Assembly (NCBI GenBank): GCA_051745835.1
Contig: JBNJEL010000001.1
Span: forward strand, 1 to 53,335
Direction of reading: 5' to 3'
Length of the DNA: 53,335 nucleotides
From: JBNJEL01 sp051745835
GTDB taxonomy: Bacteria; Bacillota; Halanaerobiia; Halobacteroidales; Acetohalobiaceae
Part shown: positions 25,383 through 35,590 of the stretch, in pieces
How positions within the stretch are numbered: position 1 is the first letter of the stretch
Layout: each line of letters starts with the position of its first letter
The notes under the pieces: model-generated
What the model saw: the letters and a program-made list of their open reading frames with translations, nothing else
Told to the model about the DNA's origin: nothing
Databases searched by the model: none
Translations under genes and position numbers: made by a program

Positions 25383-26374
25383 TCTTGCTCACCATAAGCT
25401 CTTAGTTCTTCATCTAACTTAGCTAGTACCTTCTGCTGAGCAGTCGCTAAATCACTTTCAATCGTACAACCAGCAGCTCGGGCATGACCGCCTCCGCCTA
25501 ACTGACGAGCTAAAGTATTTACTGGAAAGTAGTCATTAGACCGCAGACTAACTCTTGTCCGCTCAGCAGCTACCTCTTTAAAGAGTAGTCCTACTTCAAC
25601 ATCTTCTACCTGACGTAAATAATTAACTAATCCTTCTGTATCTTCCCAGGTAGCATCTAACTCTTCTAAGTCAGACTCTCGTACACTAGCCCACGCTACC
25701 TGCCTTTGACTAGCTAACTTAAATCGAGAAAAGATTCTACCCTTTAATCTTAGACTACTGACACCCTCTTGCTCATATATCTCTTTAATAATTCGTTCAG
25801 TATCAACACCTAACTCTAACATATCAGCAATAATCCGGTGTACATCAGCTGTAGTATTAGAGAATCTAAAGTTACCGGTATCGGTAATAATTGAGGTAGC
25901 TATTGCTGTACCAAACTCTTCAGTTAAATCAGTACCTAACTCCACTGCTAAATTATAGATTAACTCACCAGTAGCTGCTGCTTGGGAGTCTACAAAATTG
26001 TAATCACCAAACTCTTGACTGGTACCGTGATGATCTATATTAATTAACTTAACGTCATCAGCAAGCAGTTTACTAACTGCACCAATTCGTTCTAAATCAC
26101 CACTATCAAGAATAAAAGCTAAATCGTAATCACTAGCTTCTACTTGATCAGCTACTGCACTGTAAACCTCTATCTCTTTCGAACCAGGCAGAAAGGTTAA
26201 GTAGTCAGGGACTGGATCGGCTAAAATTATATCTATTTGCTGACCATAAGGCTGCAATAGATAGTAGAGTCCAAGTAGCGAACCAATATTATCGCCATCA
26301 GGATTAACATGAGCTGTCAATAAGAAATTATCCGACCGTTTAATACTCTCAATTAAGTGTTGGAATCTCTTCAT
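25379..26374 (-). CDS. nrnA: DHH/DHHA1 oligoribonuclease NrnA-type phosphoesterase
   Basis: A 331-aa manganese-dependent phosphoesterase of the NrnA family, which degrades nano-RNA and can dephosphorylate pAp; related enzymes also cleave linear c-di-nucleotides. DHH motifs are intact: AHVNPDGDNIGS, DSGD, NIDHHGTSQEFGDYNF, and the DHHA1 substrate loop GGGGHARAAG. I chose ATG at 26374 (AAGGA 9 bases before) over a TTG three codons upstream. It overlaps truB by 4 bp and follows rbfA closely, the standard order. Confidence 0.94.
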   Translation of the reverse strand: MKRFQHLIESIKRSDNFLLTAHVNPDGDNIGSLLGLYYLLQPYGQQIDIILADPVPDYLTFLPGSKEIEVYSAVADQVEASDYDLAFILDSGDLERIGAVSKLLADDVKLINIDHHGTSQEFGDYNFVDSQAAATGELIYNLAVELGTDLTEEFGTAIATSIITDTGNFRFSNTTADVHRIIADMLELGVDTERIIKEIYEQEGVSSLRLKGRIFSRFKLASQRQVAWASVRESDLEELDATWEDTEGLVNYLRQVEDVEVGLLFKEVAAERTRVSLRSNDYFPVNTLARQLGGGGHARAAGCTIESDLATAQQKVLAKLDEELRAYGEQE

Positions 26375-26388
26375 AGTAGTCAATCCTT

Positions 26389-26745
26389 CTAATTAGTTTT
26401 TTCTTCTTCATCTAAATCCTTTAAGATTTCAAAGATCTTAACCCCGCGTTCAATAGAGTCATCATACCTAAACAAAATCTCCGGTGTATGGCGCAAATGC
26501 ATTCTCTGACCTAATTCACTACGCACAAACCCAACTGCATTCTCTAAACCTTCCATTGTCTCCTCTTTATTAGCTTCCTTATCTAAGACACTAACAAAGA
26601 CCTTAGCATGTCTTAAATCGCCGGAAACTTCAACATCAGTTACAGTCACAAAACCAATTCGCGGATCTTTAATCTCCTGCTGTAACATCTGACTAACTTC
26701 CTGTTTGATTAACTCCGCTACACGTCGGGCACGCTGATTACCCAT
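26389..26745 (-). CDS. rbfA: Ribosome-binding factor A
   Basis: A 118-aa KH-like protein that binds the 30S subunit and assists 16S rRNA 5'-end maturation and cold adaptation. Diagnostic stretches are QRARRVAELIKQEVSQMLQ, KDPRIGFVTVTDVEVSGDL and LRHTPEILFRYDDSIERG. ATG at 26745 has AGGAG at 9 bases; the upstream TTG would overlap it. It lies 20 bp after infB; the small ylxP gene found here in Bacillus is absent. Confidence 0.97.
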   Translation of the reverse strand: MGNQRARRVAELIKQEVSQMLQQEIKDPRIGFVTVTDVEVSGDLRHAKVFVSVLDKEANKEETMEGLENAVGFVRSELGQRMHLRHTPEILFRYDDSIERGVKIFEILKDLDEEEKTN

Positions 26746-26765
26746 TATTATCAACTCCTAATTTA

Positions 26766-28733
26766 CTAAAGAGTACGTTGAATCTCTTCATAATCATAAA
26801 CTTCGATTACATCGCCTACTTTAACATCATTAAAGTTCTCTAATCCAATTCCACACTCATATCCTTCTGATACTTCACGGACATCATCTTGGAATCGTTT
26901 TAAAGAAGCAATCTCTCCTTCAAAGATAACTACATTATCTCTAAGTAACCTAGCCTTTGCATTACGGTTTACTTTACCATCAGCTACATAAGCTCCAGCA
27001 ATCGTACCTACCTTTGGCACACTGAAAGTATCTCTAACTTCTACTCGACCTAAGACTATCTCTTTATATTCTGGGTCTAACAGACCTTCCATCGCTGACT
27101 TGACATCATCAATTGCCTTATAGATTACTCGATAAGTACGCACATCTATCTGCTCTTCTTCAGCAGCTTGACGAGCATTATTATCCGGTCGTACATTAAA
27201 TCCAATTACAATCGCATTAGAAGCACTAGCTAACATAATATCTGCTTCGCGAATAGCTCCTACACCGCTGTGTACCACATTAACCTGCACTTCATCAGTA
27301 CTTAAATCAACTAAAGCTTCCTTAACTGCTTCTACTGAACCTTGCACATCACCTTTGATGATTAAGTTTAGATCCTTAATCTCACCCTGCTGAATCTGTT
27401 CATATAAATCATCAAGTGTTACTGTCTGACTCTGACTTAAATCCTGTTCGCGCTTATCATCTTGTCGTTCTTCGGCTAGCTTTCTAACCTCTTGTTCACT
27501 CTCTAAGACTTGAAGTAGGTCACCAGCTTGCGGCACCGAATTAAAACCTAAGACCTCTACTGGAGTAGATGGTCCCGCCTCTTCTATCCGTTCGCCTTGC
27601 TCATCAATCATAGCCCGTACTGTACCATAAGATAATCCTGCTACAATTGGATCACCAATCTTTAAAGTACCGTTCTTAATCAGTACTGTAGCTACTGAAC
27701 CGCGTCCTTTATCTAACTCCGCTTCAACTACAATACCATTAGCTGGACGATCAGGATTAGCCTTAAGCTCCTCCATTTCAGAAACTAAAAGAATCATCTC
27801 TAATAGCTCATCAATATTCTCCTGCTTTAGTGCAGAAATTGGAACACAGATCGTATCGCCGCCCCACTCTTCAGGAACTAATTGATACTCAGTTAACTCC
27901 TGTTTTACTTTCTCTGGCTGCGCATTATGCTTATCCACCTTATTAATTGCTACAATAATTGGGACATCAGCTGCTTGAGCGTGATTAATTGCTTCAACTG
28001 TCTGCGGCATAACTCCATCATCAGCCGCTACAATTAAGATTGCTACATCAGTTACTTGAGCTCCTCTAGCTCTAAGCGAAGTAAATGCTTCGTGACCAGG
28101 AGTATCTAAGAAGGTAATCTTCTCACCATCTAATTCAACCTGGTAAGCACCAATATGTTGAGTAATTCCTCCTGCTTCACTATCAGTAACATTAGCTTTT
28201 CTGATACCATCTAAAAGAGTCGTCTTTCCGTGATCAACGTGTCCCATCACGGTTACTACGGGTGCTCGTTCTTCTAAATCTTTTGGATTATCATCTATAT
28301 CTTGGACTAGATTATTAAATGATACTTCATCATCTTCCTCTGCTGCTGTAAATTTAGCTTGATAACCATACTCTTCCATTACAGCCTCAATAGTATCCTC
28401 ATCTAACTCCTGATTAATTGTTGCCATAATTCCCAAGTTGATTAACTTCTGCATTAAAGCGTTAGGCTCAATCTCTAACTTATCTGCTAACTCCTTAACT
28501 GTTAGTGTATCTTCAACTTCAATTACATTTTCATCATCTTCAACTTCAGTCTTATTTGTTTCCTCAGCTTCATCTGTTCCCAATACTTCATCCACTACTA
28601 AATCAGCCACATCATCTTCGACAGTACTCATATGGCTTGAAACATCGACTCCTAAATCATTTAAAATATCTATTACCTCAGAACTTGATAATTCTAAATC
28701 TTGTGCTAACTTATAAACTCGCATCTTACCCAT
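26766..28733 (-). CDS. infB: Translation initiation factor IF-2
   Basis: A 655-aa GTPase that places initiator tRNA on the 30S subunit. Two IF2_N modules (MRVYKLAQDL at the start; TVKELADKLEIEPNALMQ at about 85) precede the G domain (about 160-330: GHVDHGKTT, AGGITQHIGAYQ, DTPGHEAF, NKVDK) and domains II-IV. The acidic linker is short. ATG at 28733 has GGGGGTG 6 bases before it; the preceding TTG and GTG codons lie in or before that site. It starts only 52 bp after nusA, with no ylxR or L7Ae-like gene between. Confidence 0.97.
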   Translation of the reverse strand: MGKMRVYKLAQDLELSSSEVIDILNDLGVDVSSHMSTVEDDVADLVVDEVLGTDEAEETNKTEVEDDENVIEVEDTLTVKELADKLEIEPNALMQKLINLGIMATINQELDEDTIEAVMEEYGYQAKFTAAEEDDEVSFNNLVQDIDDNPKDLEERAPVVTVMGHVDHGKTTLLDGIRKANVTDSEAGGITQHIGAYQVELDGEKITFLDTPGHEAFTSLRARGAQVTDVAILIVAADDGVMPQTVEAINHAQAADVPIIVAINKVDKHNAQPEKVKQELTEYQLVPEEWGGDTICVPISALKQENIDELLEMILLVSEMEELKANPDRPANGIVVEAELDKGRGSVATVLIKNGTLKIGDPIVAGLSYGTVRAMIDEQGERIEEAGPSTPVEVLGFNSVPQAGDLLQVLESEQEVRKLAEERQDDKREQDLSQSQTVTLDDLYEQIQQGEIKDLNLIIKGDVQGSVEAVKEALVDLSTDEVQVNVVHSGVGAIREADIMLASASNAIVIGFNVRPDNNARQAAEEEQIDVRTYRVIYKAIDDVKSAMEGLLDPEYKEIVLGRVEVRDTFSVPKVGTIAGAYVADGKVNRNAKARLLRDNVVIFEGEIASLKRFQDDVREVSEGYECGIGLENFNDVKVGDVIEVYDYEEIQRTL

Positions 28734-28785
28734 ATTACACACCCCCAACTAATTTATACAACTTAAAAACTTACTTATTTACATC

Positions 28786-29913
28786 TTAATCAAGATCACT
28801 GCTTAAATCTACCTCGGTAAAGTCAAAATCTTTATCTTCCGCTGTTTCCTCAATCTCCTGCATCTCAGTTAAATCTTTTTCATCAATTTCAGATTCACTC
28901 TTAATATCGATCTTCCAACCGGTAAGTTTAGCAGCTAAACGAGCATTCTGTCCTTCCTTACCAATAGCTAAAGATAACTGATAATCAGGTACTACTACAA
29001 CTGCTACTTCTTCCTCTTCATCTACTTCTACAGCTGAAACTTCTGCCGGACTTAACGCATTAGCAATAAATTCAGCTGGATCTTCACTCCAATTAACTAT
29101 ATCGATCTTCTCACCATTTAAGGCATCAACTACTGCTCTAACACGCATACCATTAGGTCCTACACAAGATCCAATTGGATCAACCTCAGTCTCAGTAGAA
29201 TGCACTGCTATCTTCGATCTAAAGCCTGCCTCACGAGCTACTGCCTCAATTCTAACTACTCCATCATGAATCTCTGGTACCTCTAATTCAAAGAGCCGCT
29301 TTAATAAGCCTGGATGAGTTCGAGAAACTAAGATATTAGGTCCTTTAGTAGTCTGTTTAACCTCAACAATATAGAGTTTAATTTGCTCATTAGGCTCATA
29401 AGATTCATTAGGAATCTGTTCTGGTGGAATTAAGATTGCTTCCGTACGACCTAAATCTACAATCACATTCTTCTTATGATGGCGCTGGATAGTACCAGTA
29501 ACAATCTCATCCTCCATATCAGCAAATTCTTCATAGATTACATCGCGTTCTGCTTCTCTAATTCTTTGGATTACTACCTGCTTAGCAGTCTGAGCAGCAA
29601 TCCGACCAAAATTAGCTGGAGTCACTTCTACTGCTACCAAATCACCAACTTCATAATTAGGATCAATCTCCTGAGCTTCAGCTAAAGAGATTTCTAAATT
29701 ATCATCTTCCACTTCTTCTACTACTTCGCGATTAGAGTAGACATTAACTTCACCATTAGCTTCATCAATCTCTATCTCTACATTCTGCTTCGAACCAAAG
29801 TTCTTTTTATAAGCTGATTCAAGAGCTGCCTGCAAAGCATCAAGCAGCATATCTTTTGGTATCTTCTTATCTTCTTCAATATCCTCTAAAGCTTGAATTA
29901 ACTCAATATTCAT
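28786..29913 (-). CDS. nusA: Transcription termination/antitermination factor NusA
   Basis: A 375-aa RNA polymerase-associated factor. It has the N-terminal polymerase-binding domain (about 1-125), S1 domain (about 135-200, GTIQRHHKKNVIVDLGRTEA), and KH1/KH2 domains (CVGPNGMRVRAVVDAL and LAIGKEGQNARLAAKLTGW). The C-terminus is an acidic tail (about 345-375) without the proteobacterial acidic repeats. AAAGGGGG precedes the ATG by 9 bases. It follows rimP by 25 bp. Confidence 0.97.
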   Translation of the reverse strand: MNIELIQALEDIEEDKKIPKDMLLDALQAALESAYKKNFGSKQNVEIEIDEANGEVNVYSNREVVEEVEDDNLEISLAEAQEIDPNYEVGDLVAVEVTPANFGRIAAQTAKQVVIQRIREAERDVIYEEFADMEDEIVTGTIQRHHKKNVIVDLGRTEAILIPPEQIPNESYEPNEQIKLYIVEVKQTTKGPNILVSRTHPGLLKRLFELEVPEIHDGVVRIEAVAREAGFRSKIAVHSTETEVDPIGSCVGPNGMRVRAVVDALNGEKIDIVNWSEDPAEFIANALSPAEVSAVEVDEEEEVAVVVVPDYQLSLAIGKEGQNARLAAKLTGWKIDIKSESEIDEKDLTEMQEIEETAEDKDFDFTEVDLSSDLD

Positions 29914-29938
29914 CTCTGTCTGCCCCCTTTATATCACC

Positions 29939-30400
29939 CTAAAAATCTAGAGCTAAATTAGCCTTAGCTATCTTATCACGAGGAATCTCTACTACTTCCT
30001 CCTCGTCAACTTTTAGCTTAACCTGTTCATCTACTAACTCTAGCAATTCTCCTGTAAATGATCGCTGACCATCAATTGGAGCATATGTAGATACTTCAAT
30101 TAAGTGTCCTTGAAATCTATTATAATCTTCCTTGCTAGTAAGCGGCCTATCTAACCCCGGTGATGAGACTTCTAATATATATGATTTATCAATTGGATTT
30201 TCAACATCTAACTCTGTTCCTAATTCTTGACTAATCTGTTGACAGTCCTCTAAAGTTATTCCTTCTGGATGATCAACAAAGATACGCAAGTACCAATCCT
30301 GTCCTTCTTTTTGATACTCCACCTCTACTAATTCTAATCCATTACTTGTAACAATCGGATCAGCTAGGTCAAAGACATAATCTTCTATCTTCTGTGCCAT
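29939..30400 (-). CDS. rimP: Ribosome maturation factor RimP
   Basis: A 153-aa 30S assembly factor. The YlxS/RimP N-terminal domain is recognised from GLELVEVEYQKEGQDWYLRIFVDHPEGITLEDCQ and VSSPGLDRPL, followed by the Sm-like C-terminal domain. AAAGGAGGG lies 8 bases before the ATG. It is the first gene of the rimP-nusA-infB-rbfA-nrnA-truB-ribF unit, behind a terminator and a probable promoter. Confidence 0.96.
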   Translation of the reverse strand: MAQKIEDYVFDLADPIVTSNGLELVEVEYQKEGQDWYLRIFVDHPEGITLEDCQQISQELGTELDVENPIDKSYILEVSSPGLDRPLTSKEDYNRFQGHLIEVSTYAPIDGQRSFTGELLELVDEQVKLKVDEEEVVEIPRDKIAKANLALDF

Positions 30401-30452
30401 CTAATTGTCCCTCCTTTACTAGCTAGTTTTGCCAAAAGTACTCATCCACTAT

Positions 30453-30482
30453 TCTATATTAAGTAAAATTAAGTATCTGCAA
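30453..30482 (-). promoter_or_regulatory. Possible promoter of the rimP-nusA-infB operon
   Basis: TTGCAG (30477-30482), 18-base spacer, TATAGA (30453-30458). It lies just past the polC terminator and about 53 bases before rimP. Both boxes are 4 of 6 matches, so support is moderate. Confidence 0.45.
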
Positions 30483-30492
30483 ATAAAAGGAA

Positions 30493-30520
30493 AGAGTGGG
30501 ATAGTCGCCTAACCCACTCT
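30493..30520 (-). terminator. Terminator after polC
   Basis: An 8-bp GC-containing stem (AGAGTGGG, 30493-30500, with CCCACTCT, 30513-30520), extended by three pairs past one mismatch, with a 4-base loop; TTCCTTTTATTT follows on the minus strand. Confidence 0.82.
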
Positions 30521-30602
30521 CATCTATTCAGAAATATTTACATTATATCCAGCTAATATTTTAGCATATTATTAAGTAATTTGCAAGGTATTTCCCGATA
30601 GA

Positions 30603-33600
30603 TTAATTGAAAAAGGAGAGCTGATTTGTCTCCGGCAGTTCTTCTAAACAGCCGTGCTCTTTCATTACTTCAATTACCGTCTTACTAATACTAGTTTGGT
30701 TTTTAAGCTCTTCAATTGAAGTAAACTCACCATCTTGACGCGCCTTAACAATACTCTCTGCTGCACTCTTACCTAGTCCCTGTAGAGTAATTAACGGCGG
30801 TCGCAAGTAATCATCTTCAGTAATTACAAACTCTTCTGCCTTAGATTCATATAAATCCACTGTCGTAAACTCTATTCCCCGCTCTAAAGCTTCAATCACT
30901 ATCTCTAAGACAGTTAAAGTATTCTTATCTTTTTGCGTTGCATCATTACCTTTACTTTTAATCTCGGCTATCTTCTCCTCAATAAATTCTCGCCCTTGAA
31001 GCACTATCTGCGAATCGAAATCATCTGATTTAATAGTAAAGTAAGTATTATAGAAAGCCTGCGGATAATGTACTTTAAAGAAGGCTATTCTAAATGCCAT
31101 CATTACATAAGCAACCGCATGAGCCTTCGGGAACATATACTTAATCTTCTTACAGGACTTAATATACCAATCAGGCACATCATTATCCCGCATTGTCTGT
31201 TCTTGTTCTGTAGTTAATCCTTCGCCGTGACGGACATCCTCCATAATCCAGAAAGCCTCACTTGGTTCGACGCCTTTCTGCAAGAGATAGTTCATAATGT
31301 CATCTCGCACGGAAATAACCTCAGCTAATTCTGCTGTTCCCTTTTTAATTAAGTCCTGAGCATTATTTAACCAGACATCAGTACCATGAGAAAGACCACT
31401 AATCCGCACTAATTCAGCAAAGGTAGTAGGTCGTGTATCCTCTAACATCTGTCGCACAAAACTAGTTCCAAACTCAGGAATACCTAAGCTACCTACTGTC
31501 GTACCAATATCATCAGCAGTAACTCCTAAAGGATCCACTTTAGAAAATATAGCCATCGTATCTGGATCATCTAGCGGAATAGATTTAGGATCCACGCCGG
31601 TAATATCCTGTAACATTCTAATTGTTGTTGGATCATCATGCCCTAAAATATCTAACTTTAAGATGCGCCCACTGATTGAATGATAATCAAAATGAGTCGT
31701 TAAAACATCACTATCTTGGTCATTAGCTGGTCGCTGAATCGGAGAAAAATCAAAGATCTCCTTATCCTGTGGAACTACCATCTGCCCGCCGGGATGTTGA
31801 CCGGTTGTCCGACGAGAACCTGTACAGCCATCTACTAAACGATCCACCTCTGCCTTACGCAAAGTAAGATCACGATCATCCATATAACCCTTTACAAAAC
31901 CATAAGCTGTACGATCAGCTATCGTAGAAATAGTACCAGCTCGGTAGACATGATCTTCACCAAATAGCTCCTTAGTATAGCTATGTACTTCCGGTTGATA
32001 CTCACCAGAGAAGTTAAGATCGATATCAGGCACCTTATCTCCTTCAAAACCCATGAAGACTTCAAATGGTATATCTGATCCCTTCTTCATTAAATCAGCT
32101 CCACATTCAGGACAGGAATCATCATCTAAGTCAAATCCAATCCCTATTGAACCATCCGTAAAGAACTTAGAGTATTGACACTTAGGACAGACATAGTGCG
32201 GTGGTAGAGGATTAACTTCTGTAATCTCACACATAGTAGCTACTAAAGAGGAACCTACTGATCCTCGCGAACCAACTAAGTATCCATCATCTAAGGACTT
32301 CTTAACCAATTTATGCGAAATCAGATAAATTACTGCAAAACCATTACCAATAATTGCATCTAACTCTTTCTCTAACCGATCAGCTACTATCTCGGGAAGC
32401 TCAGTACCATAGATTGACCGCGCTCGATTATAAGTCATCTGCTGCACCTCTTCGACTGCTCCCTCAATCTCTGGAGTAAATAATCCTTCTGGTACCGGCT
32501 GCACCTCTTCAATCTCTTCAACTATCTTCTTTGGATTATCAACTACTACTTCCTTAGCTACTTCCTCAGCAAAATAATCAAACTCATATAACATCTCCTC
32601 AGTAGTTCGATAATAGAGTGGTGCTTGATCTTCAGCATCATCAAACCCCTGTCCTGTCATCAAAATCTCTCTAAAAATCTTATCTTGTGGATCAATAAAG
32701 TGGACATCACCGGTAGCTACAACCGGTTTATCCAGCTCTTCTCCTAACTGATAGATCTGACGATTGATCTCTTTTAACTCCTCGCGAGAATCAACCTGTC
32801 CATCTCTAACTAAAAATTCTGTATTGCCTAACGGTTGAATCTCTAGATAATCATAAAATTCAGCTATCTCACGAATAGTTGCTTCATCCTTACCATTCAC
32901 AAACGCCTTATATAATTGACCTGCTTCACAGGCACTACCGATTATTAATCCTTCCCGCTTCTGTAACAGATCACTCTTTAAGATTCGTGGTACACGATGG
33001 AAAGTCTCAATATGTGCCTTAGATACTAGCTCATAGAGATTCTTCAATCCCTGCTGATTCTTAACTAAAATTACTGCGTGATACGGACGCAGACGTTTAT
33101 AATCAATCTCACTACTTAAAGAATTAATCTCAGTTAAGTTAGCAATCTCTCGCTCTTCTAACAGCTTAAATAGTTCTAATAAGATCTCAGCTGTCACTTC
33201 AGCATCGTCAACTGCTCGGTGGTGGTTATCTAAGGTTAAGTTAAACTCTTTAGCTAATCTATTTAATTTAAAACTTGTTAAATCAAGTAAAGCACGCGAT
33301 AAATTCAAAGTATCCAACGCTGAATTCTCTAGTGGTGAGTAACCATGTTCAGTTAACTTAGTATTAATAAAATCGCGGTCAAAGGATAGATTATGAGCTA
33401 CTAATACCCCATCACCAATAAATTCTAAGAAATCCGGCAGCACTTCCTCTAACTTAGGTGCATCTGCTACCATACGATTATTGATTCCAGTTAATTCAAC
33501 TATCTGATTTGGAATGTTAGTATCAGGATTAACTAAAGTACCAAAAGTATCTACTACCTCTCCATCTTTAACCTTAACCGCACCAATCTCAATAATTTGA

Positions 33601-34901
33601 TTACGATAAGGATTAAAACCTGTCGTCTCTAAATCAAAAACTACATACTCACCAGCTGCTAACTTTAAGTCTCGCTCCTTAATTACTATCGGTTCACCAT
33701 CATCAATTAAGTAAGCTTCTAAGCCATAAATTAGCTTTACTCCATACTCCTGTGCTAAATCATAAGCCTCAGGAAAAGCCTGAACTACTCCGTGATCAGT
33801 AATTGCTAGAGCAGAATGATCCCAATTAGCCGCCCGCTTAATTACACCTTCTAAATCAACCACTGAATCCATAGCACTCATCTGAGTATGGAGATGTAAT
33901 TCTACTCGCTTATCTTCTGCTTGATCCTGCTTTAACTGCGGTTGATAACGGTTAATATCGCGCGGCATAACAGTTAACTCTTGGGTGTACTTATCGATCT
34001 GAGCGCGTCCCTTAATCCGCAGCCAATCACCTTCATCAATACTATTACTCGCTGGTCCATCCTTCTTTTCGAAGACTTTAGCAGTAATTGAATCAGAAGT
34101 ATCAGTAATCGCAAAAATTACTAAGTTTCGACCACTTTTAAGCTCTCTAATTTCAAAGTTAATTACTTTTCCTTCTACAGTAACACTATGCTCTTCACCT
34201 TGCAGTTCTGCAATCTCTATCGCTTCCGCTTTAATCTTATCGCCCATAATTACCGTTGATTGTTTAGAATTACCGCCCTGCTCCCCACTTTGAGCTTGAG
34301 AATCAATCTCCGCCATCAGACTATCAATATACTCTTTATTTTCAGCTTCCTGTTGTCGCGTCAACTCTTCTACTTCCTGACTAAAATCACCTACTTCAAA
34401 TCTAACTGCTACTGATTGATCAAAGCGTTTCTCAATCAACTGAGTAATTAATTTATCACATTCTTTAGCCTGCAACTTCTCGACACCTAACTTATTCTTA
34501 ACCTCAATAACTAATCTACTTTGGCTCTCTTCTAAGCTCCAGCGTGAATCCGATAACCAACCCTTGCTTATCGACATCTCTTCTTTAACTGTCGTTACTA
34601 TATCAGACCATTCATTTCGCAATCTATCCTCAAAAGACAGATCAGCTGCAAAGTAATTAAAGTAACAATCTACACTTGTTAGTTCTGCTATCTGTTCTTT
34701 AATCACCCGTTCCACCATCTGATCTAAATTCTGCTTTCTTAAAGTTTTAGCAGCTCGACCATAGATAGTCAACTTTTCTTCTCCTAAGTCTAAAACTATG
34801 GTCTTAAACTTAATCTGTTCTGCTAATTGGCTATCAATAATAGTAGTTAACTTATTATATATTAAATTCTCCGGTGCAGATTCAATATGAACCCGTTGCA
34901 T
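30603..34901 (-). CDS. polC: DNA polymerase III alpha subunit, PolC type
   Basis: A 1432-aa replicative polymerase with built-in proofreading. In order: N-terminal domain, OB-fold (about 230-320), PHP domain (HLHTQMSAMDSVVD) interrupted by a DEDDh exonuclease (about 415-585, VFDLETTGFNPYRNQIIEIG), second PHP part (TGDVHF), zinc site (CPKCQYSKFF and CPECGADL), palm with PDIDLNFSGEYQ, SRGSVGSS nucleotide-binding loop and C-terminal HhH region. ATG at 34901 has AGGAG 7 bases before it; an upstream TTG would overlap mgtC and the Shine-Dalgarno. It ends the rpsB-polC transcription unit. Confidence 0.98.
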   Translation of the reverse strand: MQRVHIESAPENLIYNKLTTIIDSQLAEQIKFKTIVLDLGEEKLTIYGRAAKTLRKQNLDQMVERVIKEQIAELTSVDCYFNYFAADLSFEDRLRNEWSDIVTTVKEEMSISKGWLSDSRWSLEESQSRLVIEVKNKLGVEKLQAKECDKLITQLIEKRFDQSVAVRFEVGDFSQEVEELTRQQEAENKEYIDSLMAEIDSQAQSGEQGGNSKQSTVIMGDKIKAEAIEIAELQGEEHSVTVEGKVINFEIRELKSGRNLVIFAITDTSDSITAKVFEKKDGPASNSIDEGDWLRIKGRAQIDKYTQELTVMPRDINRYQPQLKQDQAEDKRVELHLHTQMSAMDSVVDLEGVIKRAANWDHSALAITDHGVVQAFPEAYDLAQEYGVKLIYGLEAYLIDDGEPIVIKERDLKLAAGEYVVFDLETTGFNPYRNQIIEIGAVKVKDGEVVDTFGTLVNPDTNIPNQIVELTGINNRMVADAPKLEEVLPDFLEFIGDGVLVAHNLSFDRDFINTKLTEHGYSPLENSALDTLNLSRALLDLTSFKLNRLAKEFNLTLDNHHRAVDDAEVTAEILLELFKLLEEREIANLTEINSLSSEIDYKRLRPYHAVILVKNQQGLKNLYELVSKAHIETFHRVPRILKSDLLQKREGLIIGSACEAGQLYKAFVNGKDEATIREIAEFYDYLEIQPLGNTEFLVRDGQVDSREELKEINRQIYQLGEELDKPVVATGDVHFIDPQDKIFREILMTGQGFDDAEDQAPLYYRTTEEMLYEFDYFAEEVAKEVVVDNPKKIVEEIEEVQPVPEGLFTPEIEGAVEEVQQMTYNRARSIYGTELPEIVADRLEKELDAIIGNGFAVIYLISHKLVKKSLDDGYLVGSRGSVGSSLVATMCEITEVNPLPPHYVCPKCQYSKFFTDGSIGIGFDLDDDSCPECGADLMKKGSDIPFEVFMGFEGDKVPDIDLNFSGEYQPEVHSYTKELFGEDHVYRAGTISTIADRTAYGFVKGYMDDRDLTLRKAEVDRLVDGCTGSRRTTGQHPGGQMVVPQDKEIFDFSPIQRPANDQDSDVLTTHFDYHSISGRILKLDILGHDDPTTIRMLQDITGVDPKSIPLDDPDTMAIFSKVDPLGVTADDIGTTVGSLGIPEFGTSFVRQMLEDTRPTTFAELVRISGLSHGTDVWLNNAQDLIKKGTAELAEVISVRDDIMNYLLQKGVEPSEAFWIMEDVRHGEGLTTEQEQTMRDNDVPDWYIKSCKKIKYMFPKAHAVAYVMMAFRIAFFKVHYPQAFYNTYFTIKSDDFDSQIVLQGREFIEEKIAEIKSKGNDATQKDKNTLTVLEIVIEALERGIEFTTVDLYESKAEEFVITEDDYLRPPLITLQGLGKSAAESIVKARQDGEFTSIEELKNQTSISKTVIEVMKEHGCLEELPETNQLSFFN

Positions 34902-34918
34902 TAAGACACTCCTTTGTA

Positions 34919-35590
34919 TCAATTCTTCTGAACTTCTACCTGATTAATACCATGCATTTCTGTTAATTCCTCTAATAATTGATCAAAATTTACTTTAGAA
35001 GAAATTCTTATATGTAAATTAATATAGATATCCTCTTCACTTAATATATGATCAATACTAATATCAAAGATATGAATATCATAATCTCCTAAAATAGAAC
35101 AGATCCGTCCTAACTCCCCCGGGCGGTCAGCTGCTCTAATTTTTAAGTTTTTGATATCTCCTGATTGATTAACACTCTGCTCAATAGAATTAAGAGTAGT
35201 TAATGTTAATATAATCAGCACTGTAGCACTAATCGAACTGAAATAAAACCCGGCTCCTGCTGCCAAGCCAACGCCTGCTATAGCCCATAATCCGGCTGCT
35301 GTAGTTAATCCTTTTACAGTGAAACCTTCTCTAATAATCGTTCCTGCTCCTAAAAATCCAATTCCACTAACTACTTGAGCAGCAATTCGCCCAGGATCAT
35401 TAACTCGTGATGCTTGAAAGAAATTATATAACTCAATTGAGACAATCATTATCAATGCTGAACCTAAGCAGACTAAAATATTAGTTCTAAAACCTGCAGG
35501 TCGTGAATGATTCTCCCGCTCCCAGCCTACTAAACCGCCCAACAGCGTTGCTAAGATCAACCTGGATAAAATTTCTACTTGATTTAAAAT
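34919..35590 (-). CDS. MgtC/SapB-family membrane protein with apparent AUU start
   Basis: A protein of about 223 aa with four to five N-terminal membrane helices (about residues 4-24, 40-60, 75-95, 100-130) and a cytosolic ACT-like C-terminal domain (about 150-223, RAADRPGELGRICSIL). The MgtC signature GGLVGWERE...RPAGFRTNILVCLGSA is intact. The first canonical start (TTG, 35560) cuts into helix 1 and has no spaced Shine-Dalgarno. Ten codons upstream an ATT (35588-35590) follows GGAGGGG by 5 bases and completes helix 1 (LNQVEILSRLILATLLGG), with an in-frame stop just before it. MgtC relatives influence magnesium and phosphate homeostasis and F-ATPase activity. Confidence 0.85.
   Translation of the reverse strand: MLNQVEILSRLILATLLGGLVGWERENHSRPAGFRTNILVCLGSALIMIVSIELYNFFQASRVNDPGRIAAQVVSGIGFLGAGTIIREGFTVKGLTTAAGLWAIAGVGLAAGAGFYFSSISATVLIILTLTTLNSIEQSVNQSGDIKNLKIRAADRPGELGRICSILGDYDIHIFDISIDHILSEEDIYINLHIRISSKVNFDQLLEELTEMHGINQVEVQKN

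Noticed and set aside
28438..28789. Open frames on the plus strand opposite infB (92 and 94 aa)
   Set aside because: They are shadows of the acidic IF-2 linker: Ser/Leu/His-rich translations with no ribosome binding site, overlapping a certain gene.
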